From NCBI GenBank assembly GCA_006218035.1, contig VBWC01000016.1:1-64000 (forward strand): 64,000 nt of DNA, written 5' to 3'. Shown here piece after piece: positions 7,868 to 17,615 of this stretch. The translations under genes and the position numbers were made by a program. This DNA is from Gammaproteobacteria bacterium (GTDB taxonomy: Bacteria > Pseudomonadota > Gammaproteobacteria > VBWC01). Each line of letters begins with the position of its first letter. The first letter of the stretch is position 1. A model generated the notes under the pieces. The model saw nothing but the letters and a program-made list of their open reading frames with translations. It was not told the DNA's origin and searched no databases.

Positions 7868-9526
7868 CTAGCCGGTGCGGCAGGTCGAGAACAGATCGCG
7901 CTCCGCCCGGTAAACGGCGGTTTCGACAGCCATCACGCCCAGCACCGAGTGAAACAGATTGTCGTGGGAGTAAGCCGTGTCGCGGTTTCGCGCGAGGCAA
8001 TCGCCATCGATACTGGCGCCTTTCGTCAACTCATCCGACAGCCACAATACCATCGGCACCTTCTTCTGCTCATCGGGCGCAAACGCATAGGGAAGGCCGT
8101 GCAGATAAACGCCGTGCTCACCCAACGACTCGCCGTGATCAGACACATAAACCATGGCGCTATCGAAAGCGGCGCTGTTGCGTTTGAGCAGATGGATCAC
8201 CTCGGCGAGAAAATGATCGGTATAGGCGATGGTGTTGTCGTAGGCGTTCATCAGCATTTCGCTGCTGCAGTCCTCGACGTTTGCGATGGCGCATTCCGGC
8301 TGGAAGCGCGTATAGGAGGCGGGGTGGCGCAGATAATAGGAGGGACCGTGGCTGCCCATCTGGTGCAGCACAACAACGGTATCGCCCTTGATCTTGTCGA
8401 GATACTCCTGCAGCCCGGTCAGCAACTCCTCGTCGTAACACTCACCGGCGTGACAGAGTACCGGATTCAGATTGTCGGACACCTGTTCCGAAGCGACACG
8501 CGCGCACACGCCCTTGCATCCCGCGTTATTGTCACGCCACAGTACATTGACACCGGCATGCGCAAGCACATCGAGAAGATTTTCGTAATGCTCCGCATCA
8601 CCGTTAAAGCCGTCACGCCCGAACATGGAGAACATGCACGGCACCGAGATCGCCGTCGACGTGCCGCAGGAGGACACGTTACGAAAGTTGATCACATGCT
8701 CCTTGCCGAGCTCCGGATTGGTCAAACGGCCGTAGCCGTTCAGCGAAAATGCGCTGGCCCGGGCGGTCTCGCCGACCACGACGAGGACCAATGTGCTCTT
8801 GCCGTCGGTCACCGTGGCCGCCTTCCTGTGCGCATCCGCTCCGACCAGAACCAACCCGGTGCTGCGCGAACGATTGACGAAATACTTGACGACTGAATGA
8901 ACGGGATAGGTCGGATTGATATAGAACCGCAGGTCCGAGTGCTCCCTGCCGACAAACGAGAAGTCCTTGTAAAAAGCCAGCAGTCCTCCAACCAGCAGTA
9001 CCGAGGCCATCAGCATCGTTGCGCCACGGACGAGGACCTCGCGGAAGAAAGGGCGATATTTGATCCTGACGGCGATGACGAACAACGCGGGAAGCAGCCC
9101 GGTGGCCAGGAAATACAATGCGGACTTCGCCGTCAGTAACTCCGACGCTTCGTTATAGTTCGTTTCCGCCATGTTGCGGATCATGACGCTGTCGATGACC
9201 ACGCCATTCTGACTCATGAAATAACCGGCCATGGACGCGGTGACCAGCATCACGATGAGCACCGGTTTAAACAGGTACTTGATGCCGAACAACGAAAAGA
9301 ACAGTGTCAGCCAGGCAACCAGCACCACGAAGACCGTGACCAGAAAGGCCGCGTGGCGGAGCGTCGATGCGTCGACCACCTGGAAAAGGCGGCTCCAGAA
9401 CGCGTAACTGTCGACGGTCACGACAAACAGCGCGCAAACGACCGTGAGCGTGACAACGCCCAGACTGGGGCGGGACAGCCAGGCCGGCAATATCCGCTTG
9501 AACGATGCTGAAGACAGGTCTGTCAC
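7868..9526 (-). CDS. eptA: Lipid A phosphoethanolamine transferase (EptA/Mcr family)
   Basis: A 552-residue inner-membrane enzyme with five N-terminal membrane spans (about residues 20-185) and a periplasmic alkaline-phosphatase-like domain. Metal and catalytic residues of the family are visible: E253 in VVGETARA, the nucleophile T289 in SCGTSTAISVPCMF, and D463-H464 in SDHGES; many cysteines in the periplasmic part fit the family's disulfides. It transfers phosphoethanolamine from phosphatidylethanolamine to lipid A, which lowers surface charge and affects cationic peptide resistance. The gene stands alone with no PmrAB-like regulator nearby. Acceptors other than lipid A are possible. Confidence 0.9.
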   Translation of the reverse strand: MTDLSSASFKRILPAWLSRPSLGVVTLTVVCALFVVTVDSYAFWSRLFQVVDASTLRHAAFLVTVFVVLVAWLTLFFSLFGIKYLFKPVLIVMLVTASMAGYFMSQNGVVIDSVMIRNMAETNYNEASELLTAKSALYFLATGLLPALFVIAVRIKYRPFFREVLVRGATMLMASVLLVGGLLAFYKDFSFVGREHSDLRFYINPTYPVHSVVKYFVNRSRSTGLVLVGADAHRKAATVTDGKSTLVLVVVGETARASAFSLNGYGRLTNPELGKEHVINFRNVSSCGTSTAISVPCMFSMFGRDGFNGDAEHYENLLDVLAHAGVNVLWRDNNAGCKGVCARVASEQVSDNLNPVLCHAGECYDEELLTGLQEYLDKIKGDTVVVLHQMGSHGPSYYLRHPASYTRFQPECAIANVEDCSSEMLMNAYDNTIAYTDHFLAEVIHLLKRNSAAFDSAMVYVSDHGESLGEHGVYLHGLPYAFAPDEQKKVPMVLWLSDELTKGASIDGDCLARNRDTAYSHDNLFHSVLGVMAVETAVYRAERDLFSTCRTG

Positions 9527-10016
9527 CTGGGTTTTCTCAGGGCAGATCGGCCCAGTGGGTACAAAAATCGGAACATCAACATTATTTCGGCTGCTGCACC
9601 GGCAGGATTAACCGAAAACACCGGCACAGGCCCGGCGGTCCCGGTATAGCTTTTTAATAAGAAGGCCGCGGCCGAAAAAAGTTCCAATAAATGTGGTGTT
9701 ACCGTTCAACGTGTGTCTGCGCCAACCGCCGCCGCCTGGCGACGAACCCGGCCGACGAATAACTCTTCTCGACATCGATGCTCGAATTTTTCCGTGCCAT
9801 CGATGCACTCCTGATCATCAGAAAAACGTAAAGCCACAGTGCAAAGCTCAACTAATGCGATGCGAAAGCCCCGTTATGTTGCCACGCATTATTGGTTAGC
9901 AGGCTGTTGAAAAACAGCCTGCGTGCGGTGCATGGATGCACTGCCATTTTTCACAACATCCTGTTAGTATAGGTCTGTATGCCGTGGCATGGATTCCACG
10001 TAGAACCGGAACACCA
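9527..10016. other. Gap upstream of the nap operon with a strong hairpin
   Basis: No gene is evident in these 490 bases. At 9899-9922 there is a perfect 10-bp stem, GCAGGCTGTT/AACAGCCTGC, with a GAAA loop, and right after it GTGCAT..ATGCAC (9928-9941) forms a smaller inverted repeat. The nap promoter must lie here or in the first hundred bases upstream, but I see no convincing FNR half-site pair. The hairpin has no T-run, so it is not a standard terminator. Confidence 0.5.
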
Positions 10017-10523
10017 ATGGACAGCATAGCCACGAAACCGACGCGTACCCGATTGAATTGCCGCGATTTCGCGAACCAGCGCGACCCAATCTATCCACCG
10101 TGGGCGCTGGCAACCGAAAAATTTCTCGACGCCTGTTCGCGCTGCGGCGCCTGCATCACCGACTGCCCCGAACACATACTGGAAACCGGCGCCGGCGGCA
10201 TACCCCAGGTCAGCTTCGTCAGCGGCGCGTGCACGTTCTGCGGCGTCTGCGTCAATGTCTGCAAGGACCGCGCGCTGGTCAGGCATATCGACGGCGTCGA
10301 ACAAGCGCCGTGGACAGTGGTCGCCAGCATCGGTGAGGACTGTCTCGCGACACTGAACATCGCCTGCCAGGAGTGCGCGGATCATTGCGAACAGCACGCC
10401 ATCCGCTTTCGGCCGCTGATCGATGGCACCATTGAACCGCGGGTCGTCGCCGCGCGCTGTACCGGTTGCGGCGCATGCGTCCGTCCTTGTCCCGGCAATA
10501 CGATTGGGATGAGGCCTGCTTGA
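10017..10523 (+). CDS. napF: Ferredoxin-type protein NapF
   Basis: A 168-residue iron-sulfur protein. Four-cysteine [4Fe-4S] motifs appear as CSRCGACITDCPE, CTFCGVCVNVCK and CTGCGACVRPCPGN, as in NapF. It acts in the cytoplasm and is thought to help assemble or activate the iron-sulfur cluster of NapA before Tat export. I start at the ATG at 10017 because the region before it is not conserved-looking. Its stop codon overlaps the TTG start of napD, so translation is coupled. First gene of a napFDABC operon. Confidence 0.9.
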   Translation: MDSIATKPTRTRLNCRDFANQRDPIYPPWALATEKFLDACSRCGACITDCPEHILETGAGGIPQVSFVSGACTFCGVCVNVCKDRALVRHIDGVEQAPWTVVASIGEDCLATLNIACQECADHCEQHAIRFRPLIDGTIEPRVVAARCTGCGACVRPCPGNTIGMRPA

Positions 10524-10780
10524 CCGTATCCGGCGTATTGATTCATGTCCGACCCGCAGATGCAGCACGCGTCGGCGCTTCTCTTGCGGCGCTCCCCGGC
10601 GTTGAAGTACATACGCCGGGCGATGACGGCCGCATGGTTGTCACCATCGAAGGCGATAATGACCGTGACGTGTCGGACATGTTTGTCAGGCTGCACGATA
10701 TTCAAGGCGTGGTCGCGGTGACACTCGCCTGGCATCACAGCGAACGATCAGAGGAACCCGATGAAGCTCACGCGACGTGA
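10520..10780 (+). CDS. napD: NapA signal-peptide-binding chaperone NapD
   Basis: An 86-residue protein with the NapD fold: [32 protein letters not shown] and a C-terminal VTLAWHH. NapD binds the Tat signal of NapA and delays export until the enzyme is mature. The start is a TTG overlapping the napF stop, preceded by GGGATGAGG as ribosome binding site; an upstream in-frame extension exists but lies inside napF and is not NapD-like. The 3' end overlaps napA by 20 bases. Confidence 0.88.
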   Translation: MTVSGVLIHVRPADAARVGASLAALPGVEVHTPGDDGRMVVTIEGDNDRDVSDMFVRLHDIQGVVAVTLAWHHSERSEEPDEAHAT

Positions 10781-13274
10781 ATTTCTCAAGACCAACGCCG
10801 TGGCCGCGACGGCAGCGGCCGCCGGCATATCTCTCCCGGGCGTCGTCGGCGCGGCCGCGGACGCCGGCAAGATACGCTGGGACAAGGCGCCATGCCGGTT
10901 CTGCGGCGTCGGTTGCAGCGTGATGGTCGGCACGAAAAACGGCCGCGTTGTCGCCACGCAGGCGGATGTCCTCGCGCCGGTCAATCGCGGCCTGAACTGC
11001 GTCAAGGGCTATTACCTGTCGAAGATCATGTACGGCGCCGACCGGCTGACGACGCCGCTGCTGCGCATGAAAGACGGCAAGTTCGACAAGCACGGCACGT
11101 TCACGCCGATCAGCTGGGATCAGGCGTTCGACATCATGGCCGAGAAATACAAGGCCGCGTTGAAGACGAACGGGCCGTCGTCGGTCGGCATGTTCGGATC
11201 CGGCCAGTGGACCATCTGGGAAGGCTACGCGGCGGTCAAGTTCATGAAGGCCGGGCTGCGCTCGAACAACCTCGATCCGAACGCGCGGCATTGCATGGCC
11301 TCGGCCGTCGCCGGGTTCATGCGCACGTTCGGCATGGACGAGCCGATGGGCTGCTACGACGACTTCGAGCACGCCGATGCGTTCGTTTTATGGGGCTCGA
11401 ACATGGCGGAGATGCATCCGGTGCTGTGGACGCGCCTGACCGACCGGCGATTGAGCAATGATCATGTACGTGTCGCCGTGCTGTCGACGTTCCGCAACCG
11501 CTGCTTCGATCTGGCCGACCTGCCGATGATCTTCCGGCCACAATCCGATATGGCGATTCTCAATTACATCGCGAACTACATTATCCAATCCGGCGCCGTC
11601 AACAACGAGTTCGTCGGCAAGCATGTGAACTTCCGGCGCGGCGTCACCGATATCGGCTACGGCCTGCGGCCTGAGCATCCGTTGCAAAAGGCCGCGGCGA
11701 ACGCCGGCAACGCCAACGACTCGCAGCCGATGACGTTCGATGAGTACAAGGCCTTCGTCGCTGAATATACGGCCAAAAAAGCGCACGACATCTCCGGCGT
11801 GCCGGAACAGGATCTCGAAAAGCTCGCGCGACTGTACGCCGATCCGAAGATCAAGGTGATGTCGTTGTGGACCATGGGCGTCAACCAGCACACGCGCGGC
11901 ACCTGGGTCAACAATCTGCTCTATAACATCCATCTGCTGACCGGCAAGATCGCCGAACCGGGCAACAGTCCATTCTCGCTGACCGGGCAGCCGTCGGCCT
12001 GCGGCACGGCGCGCGAGGTCGGCACGTTCTCGCACCGTCTGCCGGCGGACATGGTGGTGACAAAGAAAGAACATCGCGATGTCGCCGAGACGCTTTGGCA
12101 GTTGCCGGCAGGCACGATTCCCGATAAACCCGGCTATCACGCCGTCGAACAGAACCGCATGCTGCGCGACGGCAAGCTGAACGTGTACTGGACACAGTGC
12201 GTCAACAATATCCAGGCCGGCGCCAATCTGCTGGAAGAAGGCCTGCCCGGCTACCGCAATCCCGACAACTTCATCATTGTTTCCGATGCGTATCCGACGG
12301 TATCGGCGATGGCGGCCGATCTGGTGCTGCCGACCGCGATGTGGGTCGAAAAGGAAGGCGCGTACGGCAATGCCGAGCGTCGCACGCAGTTCTGGCGCCA
12401 GCAGGTACGCGCGCCGGGCGAGGCGCGCTCGGACCTGTGGCAGATTGTCGAATTCTCGAAGCGGCTGAAGGTCGCCGACGTGTGGCCGGACGAATTGATT
12501 GCGAAGAAACCGGAATACAGCAACAAGACGCTCTACGACATTCTGTTTGCAAACGGTATCGTGAATAAGTATCCGCTGGAACAGGTTGCACAAGGCTACG
12601 ACAACGATGAATCACGGGCATTCGGCTTTTATCTTCAGAAAGGCCTGTTCGAGGAGTACGCACAGTTCGGCCGCGGGCACGGCCACGATCTCGCGGAATT
12701 CGATCGCTATCACAGCGAGCGCGGCCTGCGCTGGCCCGTGGTCGATGGCAAGGAAACCCAGTGGCGCTACCGCGAGGGCTACGATCCTTACGTCGCGGAA
12801 GGCAAGGGCGTCGAGTTCTACGGCCATGCGGACGGCCGCGCGATCATCTTCGCGTTGCCTTATGAGCCGCCACCGGAATCACCCGATGCCGAATTCGATC
12901 TGTGGCTGGTGACCGGGCGCGTACTGGAGCACTGGCACTCGGGCACGATGACGCGCCGCGTACCGGAACTGCATCGCGCCGTGCCGGATGCGTATGTCTA
13001 CATGCATCCCGATGACGCGAAGGCACGCGGCCTGAAGCGCGGCATGGCGGCCATACTGCAATCGCGACGCGGCGAGATGGTCACGCTGGTTGAAACACGC
13101 GGCCGCAACCGTCCGCCGCGCGGCGTTGTGTTTGTACCGTGGTTCGATGAGAGCCGGCTGATCAACAAACTGACGCTCGATGCGACCTGTCCGATCTCGA
13201 AACAGACGGACTTCAAGAAGTGCGCGGTGCGCATCGTCAAGGCGCCGCTGCCGGCGCCGGGGGCAACCGCATGA
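10761..13274 (+). CDS. napA: Periplasmic nitrate reductase catalytic subunit NapA
   Basis: An 837-residue molybdopterin oxidoreductase, the usual NapA length. It opens with a Tat signal (TRREFLK, then an Ala-rich stretch), followed by the [4Fe-4S] site C45-x2-C48-x3-C52 and C80. The molybdenum ligand is C178 in ARHCMASAV. It reduces nitrate to nitrite in the periplasm with electrons from NapB. The gene overlaps napD upstream and, by ATGA, napB downstream. The absence of napG and napH means quinol electrons should arrive only through NapC. Confidence 0.96.
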   Translation: MKLTRREFLKTNAVAATAAAAGISLPGVVGAAADAGKIRWDKAPCRFCGVGCSVMVGTKNGRVVATQADVLAPVNRGLNCVKGYYLSKIMYGADRLTTPLLRMKDGKFDKHGTFTPISWDQAFDIMAEKYKAALKTNGPSSVGMFGSGQWTIWEGYAAVKFMKAGLRSNNLDPNARHCMASAVAGFMRTFGMDEPMGCYDDFEHADAFVLWGSNMAEMHPVLWTRLTDRRLSNDHVRVAVLSTFRNRCFDLADLPMIFRPQSDMAILNYIANYIIQSGAVNNEFVGKHVNFRRGVTDIGYGLRPEHPLQKAAANAGNANDSQPMTFDEYKAFVAEYTAKKAHDISGVPEQDLEKLARLYADPKIKVMSLWTMGVNQHTRGTWVNNLLYNIHLLTGKIAEPGNSPFSLTGQPSACGTAREVGTFSHRLPADMVVTKKEHRDVAETLWQLPAGTIPDKPGYHAVEQNRMLRDGKLNVYWTQCVNNIQAGANLLEEGLPGYRNPDNFIIVSDAYPTVSAMAADLVLPTAMWVEKEGAYGNAERRTQFWRQQVRAPGEARSDLWQIVEFSKRLKVADVWPDELIAKKPEYSNKTLYDILFANGIVNKYPLEQVAQGYDNDESRAFGFYLQKGLFEEYAQFGRGHGHDLAEFDRYHSERGLRWPVVDGKETQWRYREGYDPYVAEGKGVEFYGHADGRAIIFALPYEPPPESPDAEFDLWLVTGRVLEHWHSGTMTRRVPELHRAVPDAYVYMHPDDAKARGLKRGMAAILQSRRGEMVTLVETRGRNRPPRGVVFVPWFDESRLINKLTLDATCPISKQTDFKKCAVRIVKAPLPAPGATA

Positions 13275-13741
13275 ATATCACGAACCCGCTGTTAACATGG
13301 ATTGCCTGCGGCGCGGTTGTCATGTCAGCGCCGGTATTCGCCGGCGACGGCCTCACCTCGTTGCGCGGCGACACGCCCATCGAGCAAAGCAGTCCGGCGC
13401 CGGAGATTTCGAGCTGGAAGCAGGATGACGTTGCGGTGGAACGCAACTTCGCGGAGCAACCCCCGCTGATTCCGCATCACATCAAGGCTTACAAGATCGA
13501 CCTGCGCAGCAACAAGTGCCTGACCTGTCACAACCGCGCGATGGCGCAGAAGACCGGCGCGCCCGAGATCGGACCGACGCACTTCCGTGACCGCGACGGC
13601 AATGAAACGCCGGGCGTGTCGCCGCGACGCTATTTCTGCCTGCAGTGTCATGTGCCGCAGAAGGCGGTGTTGCCGCTGGTCGATAACACATTCCGCCAGG
13701 CGGACGCGGAAAATCAAACACAACGACAGGGATCGCAATGA
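13271..13741 (+). CDS. napB: Diheme cytochrome c subunit NapB
   Basis: A 156-residue exported cytochrome. After a signal peptide (residues 1-24, ending PVFAG) two heme sites are seen: CLTCH (83-87) and CLQCH (123-127). It is the electron-transfer partner of NapA in the periplasm. The start is the ATG that overlaps the napA stop (ATGA), and the stop overlaps napC the same way, so the three genes are translationally coupled. Confidence 0.93.
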   Translation: MNITNPLLTWIACGAVVMSAPVFAGDGLTSLRGDTPIEQSSPAPEISSWKQDDVAVERNFAEQPPLIPHHIKAYKIDLRSNKCLTCHNRAMAQKTGAPEIGPTHFRDRDGNETPGVSPRRYFCLQCHVPQKAVLPLVDNTFRQADAENQTQRQGSQ

Positions 13742-14337
13742 CTGACGACAGTTCCGCAAGCTGGTTGAAACGCTGCTGGCGAAAAATATGGAGACCCAGC
13801 GCACGCTTTTCCGTGGCAACGCTGCTGATCGGCGGCTTTGTCGCCGGGATTGTCTTCTGGGGCGGATTCAATACCGCGATGGAAATGACCAATAAAGAAA
13901 AATTCTGCATCGGCTGTCATGAAATGCGCGACTTTGTTTACAAGGAATACCAGGATTCAGTGCATTACAACAACAAAACGGGCGTGCGCGCCACCTGCCC
14001 GGACTGCCACGTGCCGAAGGAATGGATACACAAGGTCGTGCGTAAAATCCAGGCAAGCAACGAGGTGCTGCATAAAGTGCTTGGCAGCATATCGACCGAA
14101 GAGAAATTCGAAGCAAAGCGCCTGGAACTCGCACAACACGTCTGGCACACGATGAAGGAAACGGATTCGCGCGAATGCCGCAACTGCCACGACTATGAAT
14201 CGATGGACTACATGGAACAGGCGCGGCGCGCCTCGGAAAACCATCAGCGCGGTTTCGATCAGGGCCTCACCTGCATCGACTGCCACAAAGGCATCGCGCA
14301 CTCCCTGCCGGCGGGATTCGAGGAAGGCAAGCTGTAA
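13738..14337 (+). CDS. napC: Membrane-anchored tetraheme quinol dehydrogenase NapC
   Basis: A 199-residue NapC/NirT-family protein with one N-terminal membrane anchor (about residues 25-45) and four CxxCH heme sites: CIGCH, CPDCH, CRNCH and CIDCH. It oxidises membrane quinol and passes electrons to NapB. Length and heme spacing match NapC. It is the last gene of the operon; no NapE, G or H gene follows. I see no strong terminator behind it, only 85 bases before the convergent SEC-C gene. Confidence 0.94.
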   Translation: MTDDSSASWLKRCWRKIWRPSARFSVATLLIGGFVAGIVFWGGFNTAMEMTNKEKFCIGCHEMRDFVYKEYQDSVHYNNKTGVRATCPDCHVPKEWIHKVVRKIQASNEVLHKVLGSISTEEKFEAKRLELAQHVWHTMKETDSRECRNCHDYESMDYMEQARRASENHQRGFDQGLTCIDCHKGIAHSLPAGFEEGKL

Positions 14338-14422
14338 TCCGTGACGATAGCAGTCATTCGATTGGCGATCATGAACTACCGGTTGCGGCCAGTAGCAGTC
14401 ACTGATGCCTCAATCATCGTCG

Positions 14423-16000
14423 CTAATTCTCCTCGGCCTGTTTCGTTGCCGACCACGTCAGCCCCTCGGCGTACCTATAACGCAATTCGTCGTCCGGCAG
14501 CTTTTTCAATTCATCGATGTCGGGAGCATTTTTCATGAACTCCAGAAGTGTCTCTCGTGGTGTTTCTTTGTAGCCGTTTAAGAAAAACTCATACAGGTCT
14601 AGCGGGTCCCCGATATTGCCACCGACCGAAACGACCCGACCAAAGAATGTCTCTGGATGGGCTTTGTAAGCAGCCAATTCCGCATCCGTCAATTCCGCAG
14701 TCCAAATTGCGCCTTGTTCGGCTTCATCGATTACTGTGAGGTATGCTTTTTTCTCTGCCTCGGCAACAATTCCAGATTGCAGCGTGACGAACCTGCCCTC
14801 TGCCACTTCAATACGTTCACCGATATTGAATCGCCGTTCCGCTTCGCCAAATGCGAATTCCGGAATCTCACCGTCAAAGGTTACGGGGATCTTGTATGCG
14901 ACCATCGCCTTCTGCACATCGTACAGCGCCGCATATTTGACTCTTGCCTTGTGCGCATCAGTGTACGATGGAAACTGAGCGCCTTCGCCAAAGTCAGATA
15001 TTTTGAACCCAGTGACGAGACAGACCTGCGGCAGCCGGGTTTGTTCGAGAGCTAGGTGAAAAGGTTGATTGGTCACAAAAACATGGGCAGGGGGAGCCGC
15101 CGCTCCCATTATAGTCAGCTTTGCTTCTCTACCACGTATTGCGTCCAGCGCCTGCGTTCCGAATGCCTCGAAATCGGCATCCGCGCCTACATTCATGTCG
15201 ATGAAAATTACCCTTGGTAATTGACTCTCAATTCGAAGTGCGGCATAGAGTTGATTCCCCACATCAAAATGATTCTTTTTGGCTTGGCGTGTCTTTGCTT
15301 CGACCGAGTAGCTTTGACCATCGCGTGTTGCGATGAACTCCGGATGAGTTCGGCCTCCGTCCTGCTCATTTTCAATGCGAAGCTCGAAACCGGCGAGAAT
15401 GAACCACGCAGAGACAAATGTTTCGTAGTACGCAGCGTAGAAACTATCTGTCATTTTGAGGCGGCGAATCAAGTACTCTTGTAGCTCTGCGTTGTGCTGC
15501 AACAAGTATAGGTTGTACGCCAACCCATAATACGCAGTGACTAACCCGTTTAATGGCATATCCTGAATTTCGCCTGCCGGCTTCTTCATATTCTCTTTCT
15601 GCAGAGCGCATAACGCGTCATACCACTGCAAAATCTGGTGACGCTCTTCCAAGGGCTTCGCAATCTCAGCATTGCCCCAATGAGGGTCGAGTATGTTTCT
15701 GATGTAATCACCAAGGAAGTCGATGAATGTTTGATGTTTCTTCGACCAATGGATTCGGTTTCCAACAGCGGTCAAGCGATAGCCTTGAAACTCCGTCGAG
15801 ATAATTGGCTTACCCTTTCCTTGCTGGCTCCGCCGAATTGTTTCTTTCGCCTCGTGTGACTCCATCATTGCCGTGATTATTTCAGGTATGGGGCCGAGCG
15901 GTTTCGACGTCGCGCGACCGTGGCATCGTTTGTACTTTTGACCACTACCACAAGGACACGGTTCATTGCGACCGATTTTTCGCTTCCCACGTTTAGTCAT
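14423..16000 (-). CDS. SEC-C motif protein with PD-(D/E)XK-like core
   Basis: A 525-residue protein. Residues 15-27 form a SEC-C zinc motif ([13 protein letters not shown]). In the middle, HPEF (E221) followed by YSVEAKTRQ (E234, K236) and an upstream E193 in AYYETF resemble the E...ExK active site of PD-(D/E)XK nucleases. The C-terminal third is acidic and of unknown function. SEC-C motifs occur in SecA and in many mobile-element and defence-associated proteins. The gene diverges from a second ExK-motif gene with only a palindrome between the start codons (15998-16020), so the two are likely co-regulated. Codon use is AT-richer than flanking core genes. Nuclease activity is my inference, not a family assignment. 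Confidence 0.7.
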   Translation of the reverse strand: MTKRGKRKIGRNEPCPCGSGQKYKRCHGRATSKPLGPIPEIITAMMESHEAKETIRRSQQGKGKPIISTEFQGYRLTAVGNRIHWSKKHQTFIDFLGDYIRNILDPHWGNAEIAKPLEERHQILQWYDALCALQKENMKKPAGEIQDMPLNGLVTAYYGLAYNLYLLQHNAELQEYLIRRLKMTDSFYAAYYETFVSAWFILAGFELRIENEQDGGRTHPEFIATRDGQSYSVEAKTRQAKKNHFDVGNQLYAALRIESQLPRVIFIDMNVGADADFEAFGTQALDAIRGREAKLTIMGAAAPPAHVFVTNQPFHLALEQTRLPQVCLVTGFKISDFGEGAQFPSYTDAHKARVKYAALYDVQKAMVAYKIPVTFDGEIPEFAFGEAERRFNIGERIEVAEGRFVTLQSGIVAEAEKKAYLTVIDEAEQGAIWTAELTDAELAAYKAHPETFFGRVVSVGGNIGDPLDLYEFFLNGYKETPRETLLEFMKNAPDIDELKKLPDDELRYRYAEGLTWSATKQAEEN

Positions 16001-16020
16001 AGGTGTATGCTACACCCATG
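15998..16020. promoter_or_regulatory. 23-nt palindrome spanning both divergent start codons
   Basis: The sequence reads CAT, A, GGTGTA, TGC, TACACC, C, ATG. The inner GGTGTA-TGC-TACACC is a perfect inverted repeat, and the outer CAT and ATG are exactly the start codons of the leftward SEC-C gene and the rightward ExK gene. Its position between two genes without any leader suggests a shared operator or translational control site. Neither gene has a recognisable ribosome binding site. Confidence 0.55.
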
Positions 16021-16749
16021 ATAATTGATGTTGAAACGGAATTAGATCACTGCGTTGAGGTTATCGACGGCAGACTGGTTCGCGACTTGGTAGGGGCATC
16101 CCCAAACTTCCATAATGCGGACTACCTGTTTGACGAGTTTGAAGTTGTCGCGGAACTAAAGATCCTCTCGGTCGATCAGATGCACGAACCGAAAATTCGG
16201 GACAAGATGTCCGACATTTACCGCGAAGCATCTGCCCGAGGTGAGGCTGAGGTAGTTGTTTACGGGGAAGCGATGATCACTGCGGGCAATCTGTCAGCCA
16301 ACTACAGTAAGAAAATGGGGGAAGTCTACCGTCGTCCAGTTCAGAACATCGTCAAGAAAGCTAACAAGCAAATCCGACAAACCAAGCGGCACTTGAATAG
16401 GCACGGTCATAGTGGCTTGCTAATCCTCGTGAACGACAATCATCGAGCACTCGAACCGACTCATGTCAATTGGATATTGCAATCAACATTGCGAAATCGT
16501 AACTACTCTTCAATTAATTCGATTTTATATTGCACTACAAATATCACAGCTCGCCATCCGGAACTGGATACTGATTTTCTAGTTTGGATGGAGCAACACA
16601 GGTCAGGCTTGAAACCGTGCGCCGACGAATTACTGAAGAGAATACGTGAAGCGTGGTTTCGCCGAATGAGTGAGATAACTGGTGAAGCAATACCGAGCTA
16701 CCGACTCACGCCCGATGCTATGGCAAAACTCGGTCACGAATTTAAGTAA
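16018..16749 (+). CDS. Putative PD-(D/E)XK nuclease-like protein of unknown function
   Basis: A 243-residue protein I do not recognise. Near the N-terminus NADYLF (D35) and VVAELKIL (E46, K48) give the D-x10-ExK pattern of PD-(D/E)XK nucleases. A basic, Lys/Arg-rich stretch follows (around residues 90-130), then HGHSGLLILVND. The ATG at 16018 is preferred over the GTG at 16003 because it is the mirror image of the opposite gene's start in the shared palindrome. It is a candidate partner of the SEC-C protein. Whether this is a defence pair is inference only. Confidence 0.6.
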   Translation: MIIDVETELDHCVEVIDGRLVRDLVGASPNFHNADYLFDEFEVVAELKILSVDQMHEPKIRDKMSDIYREASARGEAEVVVYGEAMITAGNLSANYSKKMGEVYRRPVQNIVKKANKQIRQTKRHLNRHGHSGLLILVNDNHRALEPTHVNWILQSTLRNRNYSSINSILYCTTNITARHPELDTDFLVWMEQHRSGLKPCADELLKRIREAWFRRMSEITGEAIPSYRLTPDAMAKLGHEFK

Positions 16750-16948
16750 TCCGTGTTTCGATAATCGCCAACTGATCTTTTTCGAACATGTCTGATATGT
16801 CGCCGGACAGGATTGGTAGCTGATAGAGCCGAATCGCGAACGACCGCTGTGGGTCGGTTTCTGCCTCGGCCTTGAGTGGACCTTCATGCCGACCGGGAAT
16901 GTAGCGGCAGCGGGAAAGCCGGTCCGCGTTTATACTGTAAATAGTCAC
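16742..16948 (-). CDS. Small hypothetical protein coupled to the upstream gene
   Basis: A 68-residue frame that starts at a GTG overlapping the TGA of the preceding gene (GTGA), with a GAGAAG ribosome-binding-like stretch before it. It has no signal peptide or membrane span and no family I recognise. Its 3' end overlaps the end of the convergent ExK gene by eight bases. The overlap with its neighbour favours a real gene; the short length leaves doubt. Confidence 0.4.
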   Translation of the reverse strand: MTIYSINADRLSRCRYIPGRHEGPLKAEAETDPQRSFAIRLYQLPILSGDISDMFEKDQLAIIETRIT

Positions 16949-17499
16949 TTCTTCTCTAAGCAGGGAGCCCCAAGCTCATTGGCATACAGCTGCCGGCTCC
17001 AGCCTTGTTTATCTTTGAGGTCACTCTGCAGCTGAAAGAAAAGTGTGCTGCCGCCATCAAGATTCCACTCTGCACGGAACCTACTCCAGCCTTCCATTGC
17101 ATCATATTTATTCGGTTGACCGTAGCGTTGGTGCGCGGCCAGGAAGGTCTGGAACCATTTATTGAATTCTTCACCCGTTGTGAAGACGCCTTCCACCATC
17201 GCGTAAAGACGGTCTTGGCAAAAAAGATAGTCTCGCTGATCAGTACTAACCATTGAGGAATATGATAAACCCTGAGGACCTTTAGTGAATTGGACGCCTA
17301 CGTTGCTGAGTATTCTTTTAAGCTCTGATTCGGAGATTCCCGGCCTAATCTCCTCGGACCATTCTAGTGGTGGTAATTGAAACTCTGGCCACATCAGATC
17401 CAAATCCGCTCGTGCGCTATGGCTGATAGAACTCATGAAAGCTATTACAATCGCCAACATAAACGGATTTATTCGTGTCATGGATATTAGAGGCATCAT
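16945..17499 (-). CDS. Exported hypothetical protein
   Basis: About 184 residues, with an N-terminal signal peptide (hydrophobic FMLAIVIAFMSSIS, then SARAD). The mature part has ISESELKRILSNVG and two cysteines, and resembles small secreted proteins found between cassettes and islands, but I know no family. I start at the ATG at 17499, which has AAGGG upstream; another possible start is 17481. The frame continues upstream to 17676 through non-coding sequence. It probably acts in the periplasm. Confidence 0.6.
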   Translation of the reverse strand: MMPLISMTRINPFMLAIVIAFMSSISHSARADLDLMWPEFQLPPLEWSEEIRPGISESELKRILSNVGVQFTKGPQGLSYSSMVSTDQRDYLFCQDRLYAMVEGVFTTGEEFNKWFQTFLAAHQRYGQPNKYDAMEGWSRFRAEWNLDGGSTLFFQLQSDLKDKQGWSRQLYANELGAPCLEKK

Positions 17500-17615
17500 C
17501 AATGCCCTTGCTAACGTCCCGCAATATCCGCACTTTACAACGACCGACCGAAGCCGCAGCGAAGGAAGGGAGCACTCAAGCGTATGTGCTAAACGCATTG
17601 GCAGAAAACTCTTTT

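Noticed and set aside
9527-10016. FNR or NarL site upstream of nap
   Set aside because: I saw no TTGAT-N4-ATCAA pair or clear heptamers; the claim is not supportable from reading alone.
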